A stretch of 64,000 nt of DNA from Streptomyces spiroverticillatus (GTDB taxonomy: Bacteria; Actinomycetota; Actinomycetes; Streptomycetales; Streptomycetaceae). Shown here piece by piece: positions 42,499 through 50,138 of the stretch. Both the position numbers and the translations under genes were made by a program. Positions within the stretch are counted from its first letter, which is position 1. The number at the start of each line of letters is the position of its first letter. The notes beneath the pieces are model-generated. The model saw only the letters and a list, made by a program, of their open reading frames with translations. It searched no databases and was not told the DNA's origin. Location of the stretch: contig BMUX01000014.1 in assembly GCA_014650415.1 (NCBI GenBank), positions 61,260 to 125,259 of the forward strand, written 5' to 3'.

Positions 42499-43134
42499 AT
42501 GAAATTCCTGACGCTCCCTCAGCAAACGTCCGCGCAGCACGACCGGACCGACTCCCCCGGCCCCGGCCGGACCCGCTTCCCCGGCCCGGCGCTCCCCTCC
42601 CCCGCCGTCCGTCGGCTCCTGCGTGAGGAGTGGGGGCTGACGCGCCACCAGGTGGCGGAGGCCTTCGGGGTGACCGCGGCCACCGTGCGCTCCTGGGAGA
42701 CCGGGCGCACTTCCCCCGTGGGCCGGCGCCGCATCGCCTACCTGCGGTTCCTGGCGGGCCTGGCAGAAGCGCAGGCGGTCCGCGAGGCGGCGAGGCGGCC
42801 GGTCCTGCAGCGGCGGGCGACGCCCGGCGGGGCCGGGAAGTGCGCGGGGCCCACGGAGCGTTCCGCCGGTGCGGCGGCGTCCGCCCCTGCGGAACGGCAC
42901 CCACGTACGCATTCGGAAGGGTTCCCACGGACGGAGGGGTCCCCCCGTGCGGCGTGGTTCCCGGCCGTCACCGGCCCGCTTCCGGTGTCGGCGGTGCGGC
43001 CGCTGCCCGTACGTCCCGCCTCCGACCCGGTGACCCCGCCGCGTCGTCGGCGGATGCGCAACGCCCTCGTCGCGGCCGGTGTGTGGTGCACCCTGCTGCA
43101 CCATCTGCTGGCCACCGCGCTTCCCCCGCACTGA
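42499..43134 (+). CDS. XRE/HTH-type DNA-binding protein with C-terminal hydrophobic anchor
   Basis: 211 residues. A helix-turn-helix of the Cro/CI type lies at about 35-75: RLLREEWGLTRHQVAEAFGVTAATVRSWETGRTSP. A proline-, arginine- and serine-rich low-complexity linker follows, ending in a basic patch RRRRM and a short hydrophobic segment NALVAAGVWCTLLHHLLATAL that may be a membrane anchor. Targets are unknown. It is convergent to the Asp23 genes. Confidence 0.8.
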   Translation: MKFLTLPQQTSAQHDRTDSPGPGRTRFPGPALPSPAVRRLLREEWGLTRHQVAEAFGVTAATVRSWETGRTSPVGRRRIAYLRFLAGLAEAQAVREAARRPVLQRRATPGGAGKCAGPTERSAGAAASAPAERHPRTHSEGFPRTEGSPRAAWFPAVTGPLPVSAVRPLPVRPASDPVTPPRRRRMRNALVAAGVWCTLLHHLLATALPPH

Positions 43135-43179
43135 GCGGGGCTCCTCGCACGAAGCCGCAGGCCGGGTCGGGCACCGGGG

Positions 43180-43560
43180 TCACACGATCCCGGTGACCGT
43201 CACCGCGATCTCCACCGGCAGCCCGCCCGCCGCCCGCTCCCCCGCCGCCCGGACCGCGCGGGCCACGTCCACCGCCCGGTGCCCCGCCCGTACGGTCAAC
43301 TGCACCTCGACCCGCCAGCGCTCGGTGTCCGGGTCCCGGCGGGCCCGGACACCCGCCGGTGTCCTGTCCGCGGCGGAACCGGGGCGCAGACGGGCGAGCG
43401 CCGTCGAACCGCGGAGCCGGTCGCTCAGCCGGGGGCGCAGGAACGCCACTCCGGGAACCCGAGCGGCGGCCTCGGAGACCGCCAGCGCCAGCCGCTCGCC
43501 CGTCTCACGGAGGCTCGTCGGGGGTACGGGTTCCCGCCCGTCGCGTGCGTCGTGGGTCAT
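43180..43560 (-). CDS. Asp23/Gls24-type small envelope stress protein
   Basis: 126 residues. The C-terminal half shows the Asp23 pattern of a beta-hairpin and helix (WRVEVQLTVRAGHRAVDVARAVRAAGERA) ending in EIAVTVTGIV. It is the last gene of a three-gene unit with the sigma factor and the ZAS-Asp23 protein. The ATG overlaps the preceding stop in an ATGA, so it is coupled. It is shorter and more divergent than the canonical Asp23 encoded on the other side. Confidence 0.75.
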   Translation of the reverse strand: MTHDARDGREPVPPTSLRETGERLALAVSEAAARVPGVAFLRPRLSDRLRGSTALARLRPGSAADRTPAGVRARRDPDTERWRVEVQLTVRAGHRAVDVARAVRAAGERAAGGLPVEIAVTVTGIV

Positions 43561-44234
43561 CGCGGGTCCTCCCCGGTCTCGTCGAAGAGGTCGACCACCA
43601 CCACGTCCACCTCGCTCACCCGCATCCCGATCGCCCGGTCGGCGGCCCCGGCCACGGCGGAGCGCACCGCCTCGGCCAGTTCGGGCAGCGCACGTCGCGC
43701 ACCGGCCTCCACCTCGATGGTGACCCGTACGGGAGCCCGCACCCCAGAACCGGCCGCGGGCGCGACGCGGCAGCTTCCCGCCCGTACGCCCGCGACCGTT
43801 TCCGCGGCGTCCCGCAGGGCCCGCGCCGCGGCCGTCTCCACGATCCAGTGGTCCTCCTCCGCCTCGCCGAGGGGCAGCGACCGGCCGGGCCGCAGTTCGA
43901 GACGTACGAGGTCCATCACCCGGGAGGCGAGGGCCGAGGCGTCCGGTGCGGGGGTGTTCTCGTCCTCGGCGCGTGTGCGCTGGACGAGGTCGTCGAGGGT
44001 ACGGAGGTCCGCCAGCGCGGCCGTGCAGTGGACGCAGTCGACGGGGTGGCCCTCGGGGGCCTCCCCGGGTGCGCCCTCGTGGTCGGCCCACACGTCGTCG
44101 AGCGAACGTCCGCAGGGCAGCAGGTCGTCGTCACCCGCGTGGTCCGGGTCCCGCGGGCAGTCCTGGCTCCGCGCGGGATCGTTTCCGGGGCTCCCGCCGG
44201 TGCCCGGCGGTCCGCTGTGTCCGTTCATCGCCAT
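43557..44234 (-). CDS. Asp23-domain protein with N-terminal ZAS anti-sigma motif
   Basis: 225 residues. The N-terminal half has H63-x3-C67-x2-C70 (HPVDCVHC), the zinc motif of ZAS anti-sigma factors. The C-terminal half is an Asp23-like domain (VRVTIEVEAGARRALPELAEAVRSAV, then VSEVDVVVVDLFDE). No membrane helix is visible. The start overlaps the end of the ECF sigma gene by 10 bp, the usual arrangement of sigma and cognate anti-sigma, so it probably inhibits that sigma factor. Start ATG at 44234 or 44228. Confidence 0.78.
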   Translation of the reverse strand: MAMNGHSGPPGTGGSPGNDPARSQDCPRDPDHAGDDDLLPCGRSLDDVWADHEGAPGEAPEGHPVDCVHCTAALADLRTLDDLVQRTRAEDENTPAPDASALASRVMDLVRLELRPGRSLPLGEAEEDHWIVETAAARALRDAAETVAGVRAGSCRVAPAAGSGVRAPVRVTIEVEAGARRALPELAEAVRSAVAGAADRAIGMRVSEVDVVVVDLFDETGEDPR

Positions 44235-44857
44235 GCCGCCATCGCCTCCATCAGAGCTCGGCGTGCGCGGAACATCCGGCCGCGTACCGCTTGCGGACTG
44301 ATGCCGACCGTATCCGCGATCTCCTCGTACGACAGTCCGTGCATCTCGCGCAGCAGCCAGCAGGCGCGCTGCTCGGGCGACAGGCCCTCCAGCGCGGCCG
44401 AGAGTTCGCGCAGGGCGGCGCCCGCCTCGGCATCGCGCACCGGCGAGCCCTCGTGCCCCGGAGTCTCTCGCTCCGGCACGGCGTCGAGGTGCGTGACGGG
44501 CCGCCGCGACCGGAGCTGGTTCAGGCACCGGTTGGTGACGATGCGGTACATCCAGGTCAGGAACGCCGCGTCGCCGCGGAATTCGGGCAGGCTCCGCCAG
44601 GCGCTCACGAAGGACTCCTGGACGGCGTCCTCGGCCTCGGTCGCGCTGCCGAGCATGCGGGTGGCGAGCCGCAGCAGTTCGGGGCCGTGCCGTCGTACCA
44701 GGACCTCGAAGGCGGCTTCGTCGCCCTCGCCCGCGCGCACGGCGAGCAGGCGGTCCGGCGGACCGGCCGTCCCGCCGCCCTCGGTGTGATCGGCGTCCCT
44801 GCCGTCACCCTGGTCATCCCCGTTTCCGGGCACTTGCCGGCTCCTCTCCTTCGCCAT
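44225..44857 (-). CDS. ECF RNA polymerase sigma factor
   Basis: 210 residues. Region 2 (about 40-110): FEVLVRRHGPELLRLATRMLGSATEAEDAVQESFVSAWRSLPEF, TWMYRIVTNRCLNQLRSR. Region 4 (about 145-200): LSPEQRACWLLREMHGLSYEEIADTVGISPQAVRGRMFRARRAL. It would direct polymerase to envelope-stress promoters, perhaps its own and that of the divergent Asp23 operon. The ATG at 44857 is taken; an in-frame GTG at 44896 would place the start inside the inverted repeat upstream. The following gene encodes the likely anti-sigma. Confidence 0.92.
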   Translation of the reverse strand: MAKERSRQVPGNGDDQGDGRDADHTEGGGTAGPPDRLLAVRAGEGDEAAFEVLVRRHGPELLRLATRMLGSATEAEDAVQESFVSAWRSLPEFRGDAAFLTWMYRIVTNRCLNQLRSRRPVTHLDAVPERETPGHEGSPVRDAEAGAALRELSAALEGLSPEQRACWLLREMHGLSYEEIADTVGISPQAVRGRMFRARRALMEAMAAWR

Positions 44858-44885
44858 GCGTGTGTTCGACACAGTTCGCTCCGTT

Positions 44886-44936
44886 CCGTCACGCACGGAA
44901 GCGGAAAGAAAAAATCCGCGATGCGGTGCGTGACGG
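44886..44936. promoter_or_regulatory. Nested inverted repeats between sigma and Asp23 genes
   Basis: Outer arms CCGTCACGCAC (44886-44896) and GTGCGTGACGG (44926-44936) are a perfect 11 bp pair. Inside them GCGGA (44901-44905) pairs with TCCGC (44915-44919) around an A-rich loop. The position between divergent starts suggests shared control or a cruciform. Confidence 0.55.
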
Positions 44937-45000
44937 ATCGACAGGTACGGAGTCCAACGACGTGACCGAGCAAGAGCAGCGCTATTCCGGGAGACTTCTC

Positions 45001-45510
45001 ATGGCTTCGCAGCAGACGAACAACCTCACCTCCGCCACGGCTCCTGCCCCCGCCTCCGGCCGGAGCACCTCGGACCTCACTTCCGTCGGCCTCGGCAGGC
45101 CCGGCGCGGACGAGCCCGCGGCCACCCGGGGCAAGACCGCCATCGCCGATCTCGTGGTCGTCAAGATCGCCGGGATCGCCGCCCGCGAGATCCCGGGCGT
45201 CCACGACATGGGCGGCGGCCTCTCGCGCACCATCGGCGCGGTCCGCGACCGGGTTCCGGTCGGCCGGCCGAGCGTGGGCCGGGGAGTCAAGGTCGAGGTC
45301 GGCGAGGTGCAGACGGCGATCGATCTCGAACTGGTCGTGGAGTACGGGGTGTCCATCGCCGACCTCGCCCGCGACGTGCGCGAGAACGTCGTCTCCGCGG
45401 TGGAACGGACCACCGGCCTGGAGGTCGTCGAGGTCAACGTGACGGTCAACGACGTCCACCTGCCGGAGGACGACCAGGACGACGCCCGCACCGACACCCG
45501 GGTCTCCTGA
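45001..45510 (+). CDS. Asp23/Gls24 family envelope stress response protein
   Basis: 169 residues with the full Asp23 core (about 45-155): TAIADLVVVKIAGIAAREIPGVHDMGG, VKVEVGEVQTAIDLELVVEYGVSIADLARDVRENV and GLEVVEVNVTVNDVHLPED. In Firmicutes Asp23 is membrane-tethered by AmaP and linked to envelope stress; Streptomyces have several copies. It heads a four-gene operon whose other members are small membrane proteins. GGGAG precedes the ATG. Confidence 0.9.
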   Translation: MASQQTNNLTSATAPAPASGRSTSDLTSVGLGRPGADEPAATRGKTAIADLVVVKIAGIAAREIPGVHDMGGGLSRTIGAVRDRVPVGRPSVGRGVKVEVGEVQTAIDLELVVEYGVSIADLARDVRENVVSAVERTTGLEVVEVNVTVNDVHLPEDDQDDARTDTRVS

Positions 45511-45562
45511 CCCTCCTTCTCCCCCTCCCCGTCTCGTCCTTCGAAGGACGGAAAGCAGGACC

Positions 45563-45775
45563 ATGAACAGGTCACAACTGGGCGCCCTCGTGGGCCTCGC
45601 CCTGGGCTTCGCCGGGTGGTTCGGCGGCTTCGGCGCCTTCCTCGTGGTCGCGCTCTGCGGCGCGGCGGGCTGGGCCGCAGGACACGTCCTGGAGGACGAC
45701 GAGGCACGGCAGCGGCTGTGGGACCGGCTCGACCGGTCCGGGTCGTCCGGCGACGGCCGCCGGAGGACCCGATGA
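45563..45775 (+). CDS. Small membrane protein of Asp23 operon (DUF2273-like)
   Basis: 70 residues. Two close hydrophobic segments (LGALVGLALGFAGWFGGFGAFLVVALCGAAGWAAGHVL, about 5-42) are followed by a charged tail. DUF2273 proteins accompany Asp23 and AmaP in many Gram-positives. The stop overlaps the start of the next gene as ATGA. GGAAAG lies upstream of the ATG. Confidence 0.82.
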   Translation: MNRSQLGALVGLALGFAGWFGGFGAFLVVALCGAAGWAAGHVLEDDEARQRLWDRLDRSGSSGDGRRRTR

Positions 45776-46773
45776 CCACCACACCGCCGGCCCCCGCCCG
45801 TCTCCCGGCGGCGGAACGGGGTTCGACCACCGTCACGGACCGGGCGGTGAGCCGCATCGCCGCCCGCGCCTGGGCGGAGGAACTCCCCCGCGGCGACGCG
45901 GCACTTCCGTCGGCGACGGTCGTACGCACCGGCCGCACGGCCTCCGTCACGCTGGGCGTCACCCTGCCCTACGCGGCCGACCTGGCCGGTACGGCCGAAC
46001 GCCTCCGGCAGCACGTGGCCCGCACCACGGCCGCACTGACGGGGCTCACCGTGCCGCCTCCGGAGGTACGCGTGAGGGCGCTGGCCGGGAGCGGGCCCGC
46101 GACCGGCGGGCGGCTCGGCCGAACGCGGACCGGGGCCGGGACGCACGCGTGCGCGACGGACGCTCCCCGCACGGCCGACGCCTCCGCAGGGCCGCCGGAG
46201 CCCGCACCGGCCCCCGCCCGCCGCCCGTGGTCCCCCCGCCTCGGCACCGCGCTCCTGGTGCTGGGCGTGGGGACGGCCGCCTGCGCCTACCTGCTCGCCG
46301 AGGGCGTCGCCCGGCGCACCGGACACGTGCTGCCCGGCGCGCCCCGGCCCGACGTCCTGCACCGGGTGGCGACCACGTCCCTCGCGGATCCCACGACGCT
46401 CGTGGCGGGGATCGCGGCGGTCGTGCTCGGGCTGTGGCTGCTGGGTGCGGCCGTGCTGCCGGGCCGGCGCGACCGCCTGCCGATGACCGTGCGCACGACC
46501 GGCACCCGTGCCACGCTGGACCGCTCGGCGATCGCCCTGCTGCTGCGCGACGAGGCTCTCGCGGTGCCGGGGGTGACCTCGGCCCGGGTACGGGTGGGCC
46601 GTCGGCGCGCCACGGTGCGGGCCCTGGCCGGATACGGCGAACTCGACGCCGTACAGCACCAGTTGACCGCATCGACCGGCAGCGCGCTCGAGACGCTGGG
46701 GGTGACGCGGCCCCCGCGTCCGCGCGTACGGCTGCGGGCCGCTCCCCACCGCAGCGAGGAGGCGGGGGCATGA
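45772..46773 (+). CDS. Asp23-operon membrane protein (DUF6286-like)
   Basis: 333 residues. The N-terminal soluble part (about 10-110) resembles a divergent Asp23 domain (TASVTLGVTLPYAADLAGTAERLRQHVARTTAALTGL). Two transmembrane segments follow (about 150-170 and 200-225), then a C-terminal domain with RATLDRSAIALLLRDEALAVPGVTSARVRVG. It couples to both neighbours by ATGA overlaps. Its role is presumably assembly of the Asp23 complex at the membrane. Confidence 0.8.
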   Translation: MTTTPPAPARLPAAERGSTTVTDRAVSRIAARAWAEELPRGDAALPSATVVRTGRTASVTLGVTLPYAADLAGTAERLRQHVARTTAALTGLTVPPPEVRVRALAGSGPATGGRLGRTRTGAGTHACATDAPRTADASAGPPEPAPAPARRPWSPRLGTALLVLGVGTAACAYLLAEGVARRTGHVLPGAPRPDVLHRVATTSLADPTTLVAGIAAVVLGLWLLGAAVLPGRRDRLPMTVRTTGTRATLDRSAIALLLRDEALAVPGVTSARVRVGRRRATVRALAGYGELDAVQHQLTASTGSALETLGVTRPPRPRVRLRAAPHRSEEAGA

Positions 46774-47354
46774 CGCCGGTCGCGACGTTCCTGACCCGGG
46801 CGGCACTGCTGCTCCTGTCCCTCGGGTCCCTGGCGGCCGGTCTCTGGCTGGTCCTGGGCCATCTCGCGGTGCGGCCCGTGAACGGCCCGCACGTACACCT
46901 GCCGAGCTGGTGGCCGCTGCCGCGCACCGAGGCGGGCGCGGCGGGGGCCCACGGCTGGTGGGCGCCGTCGGTGCTGACCGCCCTGTCCATCGCCGTGCTC
47001 CTGGGGATGGCGGGGCTGTGCGCACTCTCGGTGCGGGCGAGCCGCACCCACGCCCCGCTGCCACTGGGCGGAGCCGGCGTGTCGCTCCGGTCGCACGCCC
47101 TGAAGGACGCGCTGGCTTCACAGACGTCCGTTCTGCCCGGGGTACGCGCGGCCCGGATCGCTCTGCGTCCCGTGCGGGGCGCGCAGCTCGTCCGGGTCAC
47201 CCTCTGGCTGGAACAGGGCTCTGCACCGGAAGGGGTGCTCCGGAACCTGGAGACGGGTCCTCTGGCCATGGCACGGGCGGCGCTCGCGCCGTTGCCGGTG
47301 CGGGCGGAGGTGAGGCTTCGGGCCCGGCGTCGCAGGTCACGGCGTACGAGGTGA
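46770..47354 (+). CDS. AmaP-like Asp23 membrane anchor protein
   Basis: 194 residues. Two transmembrane segments, about 6-32 (FLTRAALLLLSLGSLAAGLWLVLGHLAV) and 66-90, are followed by a cytoplasmic Asp23-like tail with GVSLRSHALKDALASQTSVLPGVRAARIAL. This is the AmaP layout. It is the last gene of the operon and is followed by a strong hairpin. ATGA overlap with the previous gene. Confidence 0.8.
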   Translation: MTPVATFLTRAALLLLSLGSLAAGLWLVLGHLAVRPVNGPHVHLPSWWPLPRTEAGAAGAHGWWAPSVLTALSIAVLLGMAGLCALSVRASRTHAPLPLGGAGVSLRSHALKDALASQTSVLPGVRAARIALRPVRGAQLVRVTLWLEQGSAPEGVLRNLETGPLAMARAALAPLPVRAEVRLRARRRRSRRTR

Positions 47355-47365
47355 GGACCTTGGGC

Positions 47366-47399
47366 CGGGAGGCCGGTGCCGGGCAGAGCCGGCCTCCCG
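47366..47399. terminator. Bidirectional terminator after the Asp23 operon
   Basis: Perfect 11 bp arms CGGGAGGCCGG (47366-47376) and CCGGCCTCCCG (47389-47399) with a 12 nt loop, between convergent genes. Confidence 0.8.
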
Positions 47400-47421
47400 C
47401 CGAGGCGCGGGCCGTACGGCG

Positions 47422-47913
47422 TCATGCGCCGATCGGAATCCTCAGGAGCTGCCCCGGGAAGATCTTGTCCGGATCGGTGATCTCGCCCGGGTTGGCCCGG
47501 ACGATACGCGGATACAGGCCCGCGTCGCCGTAGTGCATCCGGGCCAGGGACGCCAGGGTGTCCCCCTTCACCACCCGGTGCTCGCGGTAGCCGTAGTAGC
47601 CGGGCACGATGCGCGGCCCGTAGACGACCGGAACGGTGACGACGTTGATCTCGCTGCCGTCCTTGGCGCTCAGCTCGAAGACCTGGACGAACAACCGGTC
47701 GAGCGCGAAGGCGGCGCCGCCGACGTCGACGGTGACGTGGAACTGCGCGTGCTCACCAGTTCCTCCGCCCACCATGAAAGTGCCCGTCACCTCGTCGTGA
47801 CCGTCGCCCACCCGGTACTGCAACGTGGCCTCGAACGCCGTGCCGACGCCGCCGATTTCGATCGGATCGCCGACCAGGTCGAGCGAGCGCGGTTGGTCCA
47901 GTCGGTTGGTCAT
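47422..47913 (-). CDS. LysM domain protein with N-terminal beta-sandwich (Gmad2-like)
   Basis: 163 residues. About 1-105 is a beta-rich domain (EIGGVGTAFEATLQYRVGDGHDEVTGTFMVGGG, then INVVTVPVVYGP). The C terminus is a LysM motif (about 115-160: EHRVVKGDTLASLARMHYGDAGLYPRIVRANPGEITDPDKIFPGQLLRIP). LysM binds N-acetylglucosamine polymers such as peptidoglycan. There is no signal peptide, so it may work inside the cell or leave by another route. GGAGGAGGG precedes the ATG at 47913. Confidence 0.88.
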   Translation of the reverse strand: MTNRLDQPRSLDLVGDPIEIGGVGTAFEATLQYRVGDGHDEVTGTFMVGGGTGEHAQFHVTVDVGGAAFALDRLFVQVFELSAKDGSEINVVTVPVVYGPRIVPGYYGYREHRVVKGDTLASLARMHYGDAGLYPRIVRANPGEITDPDKIFPGQLLRIPIGA

Positions 47914-48373
47914 CGGTCCCTCCTCCGTCCCTCCCGGGAATCGCACTGTCCGGCCCGAGCCTGCGGGCACGGGCCGACTGCGGCCCGGCGCACACCGGTA
48001 CGGGCCGGTCACGGGCGACCGCCGCCGGGGTGTGCTCCTCGGGCACTCCGAGGATCGACGCGACCGGCGCCCCACCGCCATGGGCCGAAGGTCCCTGACA
48101 GCCGGAACCAAGGAGGCCACGGGGACGAACCGTCCTGTCCCGTGCCACTGTTCCGGCTCTCGGTTGCCTCTCGCCGCTCATGCGACGCACCCGCCTCGCA
48201 GCCCTGCCGCCCTCCCGAACTCCTTGGGCGCCCGCCTTCTGCCCGGCGGCCCGCAAAGGGCCATGCGGCTTTGGTCAAGGGCCTCGTGGCCCTGCCCGCT
48301 CGCTCGGCCCGGACGGGAGACTTGCCGTCCGCACGAAGTGACGACCAGGCGGACCATCGCGGTCGGGGGGACG
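47914..48373. other. Intergenic, 460 bp
   Basis: Lies between the divergent LysM and STAS-like genes and should hold their promoters. No clear promoter or repeat was found. Confidence 0.6.
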
Positions 48374-48856
48374 ATGGCGTGGAGCATCACCACTGTCCGA
48401 CACCCGCTGAAATTCCGCTGGGAACGCAGGCCCTCGCAGGCTCTGCGCCCTCGGCAGCGGGGACGGACGGCTCCTGCGGCGGTGCAGGAGCCCGCACCGA
48501 TCGCCCTGCACATCCGTGCCGGTCGTCTGACGATCGAGGTCCGGTGCGACGTCGGACCGGCTGCCGAAGCGCGCCTCGGGCGTCAGCTGCGCGCGGCGAT
48601 TCGGCACGGCGGCACGGCCGTTCTCGTGGATCTGCGGCACGTCGGCACGCCTGGTCCCGGTGTCGTCGGCGTACTGGCGCTGGCCCGTGCGCCGGCGGAG
48701 CAGCGTGGGATGCGGTTCGACTTCTCATTGCTGTTGCGTCTCGTTGGGCTCGTTAGGGTTGCCGCATGTCTCTGCCCTCCGGACCGCCCTCGTTCCTCCT
48801 CGTTCACGGCTCATGGCTGCGACCCACCTGCTGGGTTCCACTTCAACAGGCTCTGA
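48374..48856 (+). CDS. STAS-like domain protein (possible anti-sigma antagonist), tentative
   Basis: 160 residues. The middle resembles a STAS fold: IALHIRAGRLTIEVRCDVGPAAEARLGRQLRAAIRHGGTAVLVDLRHVGTPGPGVVGVLALARAPAEQRG, matching the usual strand-helix pattern of anti-anti-sigma factors. The phosphorylatable Ser is not evident (TPGPG at that place). The 3' end overlaps the next gene by 91 bp in another frame, which is unusual, so the gene may be decayed at its end. GGGGGGA precedes the ATG. Confidence 0.45.
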   Translation: MAWSITTVRHPLKFRWERRPSQALRPRQRGRTAPAAVQEPAPIALHIRAGRLTIEVRCDVGPAAEARLGRQLRAAIRHGGTAVLVDLRHVGTPGPGVVGVLALARAPAEQRGMRFDFSLLLRLVGLVRVAACLCPPDRPRSSSFTAHGCDPPAGFHFNRL

Positions 48857-49479
48857 CGGAAAGGGGATTGCGGTCGCGGACGGTCGCCCTGCCGAGCGTC
48901 GGTCCGCAGCGGACACCAACCGCGGGCATGTACGACGACGCCGACGCGATCACTGCGGAGATACGGCGAACGCCCAGACCGATCGTCGTCGTCGCACATT
49001 CCTACGCCGGAATTCCCGTCACTCAGGCCGCCGTTGGCCGATCGGGCGTCGCTCACATCGTGTATCTCGCGGCCTACGTGCCCGCGGAGGGCGAGAGCCT
49101 CAACAGCATGCACGGCCAGAACGCGCACGCGCCGGGTGAGGAAGAGGACCTGACCGGGACCACCCCCGCGATCTTCGACGATCCTCGCGCGTCCCTCTTC
49201 GGGGACGTGCCCGACGCACTCGCCCGGCAGACCGTCGACATGCTCGTGGAGCAGAGCCTGAGGGCGTACCAGCAACCGGTGACTCGGGCCGCTTGGCGCA
49301 CGGTCCCGTCCACGTATCTCCTGTGCACGCAGGATCAGGCCCTCCCCCCAACACGGCAGGAGCAGATGTCCGTTCGGACCTCACGGGTGGAACGGCTCGG
49401 CACCCACCACTGCCCCTTCCTGTCCGCACCCGTCGAACTCGCCGCCGTTCTCGACAAAATCGCTTCCGCCGGTCACTGA
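48766..49479 (+). CDS. Alpha/beta hydrolase
   Basis: 237 residues. Oxyanion strand FLLVHGSWLRPTCW (about 10-23), nucleophile elbow VAHSYAG (Ser about 77) and a C-terminal His in THHCPFLS. It resembles the methylesterase/salicylate-esterase-like group of small soluble hydrolases. No signal peptide; substrate unknown. It overlaps the STAS-like ORF by 91 bp. Confidence 0.88.
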   Translation: MSLPSGPPSFLLVHGSWLRPTCWVPLQQALTERGLRSRTVALPSVGPQRTPTAGMYDDADAITAEIRRTPRPIVVVAHSYAGIPVTQAAVGRSGVAHIVYLAAYVPAEGESLNSMHGQNAHAPGEEEDLTGTTPAIFDDPRASLFGDVPDALARQTVDMLVEQSLRAYQQPVTRAAWRTVPSTYLLCTQDQALPPTRQEQMSVRTSRVERLGTHHCPFLSAPVELAAVLDKIASAGH

Positions 49480-50138
49480 CCACCCCAAGAGGCGAGACAC
49501 CGAACAGGTGGACGCGAGTGAAAACACGCTCCTGCGCGACGTGCCCGGCCTCAACCGACAAGGTCCGTGACCACGTCGGCAGGCTCTGTGCGAGCCCGAT
49601 GAACTGCCCGCCACAGTGACGACGGGACGCCCTTGCCAGGTGCTCGCCGGAGCCTGTCCGCTTCCGCCGAACCTCCGGCCGCCACGGCCGGCCGAAGCGG
49701 CGTTCGGTCGACGCCTCCCGGGGCGCTGATCGAACCTCCCTTGCCGCTCTGGCCGGAGCGGCCTTCGGGCCCGAGACCGGTGCAGGGCAGGGTCTGTTCG
49801 CAGGGCATCCGGTACGTCCCGCTCAAGGGCGGGTCCTGTCAACTCCTGCTGCTGGAAACGGGGTTGCACTGGGGAAGACGGATGCGGCGGTGCGTCGTCG
49901 GGCCTGGCGGGCCGTGGTGCGGCGATCGAGTCCGCCTCGCACGGCGGACATCCAGACACGGCGGACGCCCAAGAGCGGACATATGAACGGGACTTCCGTT
50001 CCGCTTCGTTTCGGCCAGGCACGGGCGAGTAGTGGGCAACGTGTAGTGAGCATCTACCACTGGTGTCACTGGTGCACCAGTGTGGGACCACGCTGACCAC
50101 CTTGTCCTCCGTCCGCGTGAAGGGACCTGACACCCGCC
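49480..50138. other. Intergenic, 659 bp, with operator near its end
   Basis: No recognised gene. The last 100 bp hold the CACTGGTG repeats described separately. Confidence 0.6.
50058..50082. promoter_or_regulatory. Candidate operator upstream of MFS gene
   Basis: CACTGGTG at 50058-50065 and 50067-50074, then its complement CACCAGTG at 50075-50082. The last two form a perfect 16 bp palindrome. It lies 57 bp before the MFS start. Confidence 0.5.

Noticed and set aside
49480..50057. Several short ORFs in the gap before the MFS gene
   Set aside because: None has a ribosome site together with a recognisable motif.
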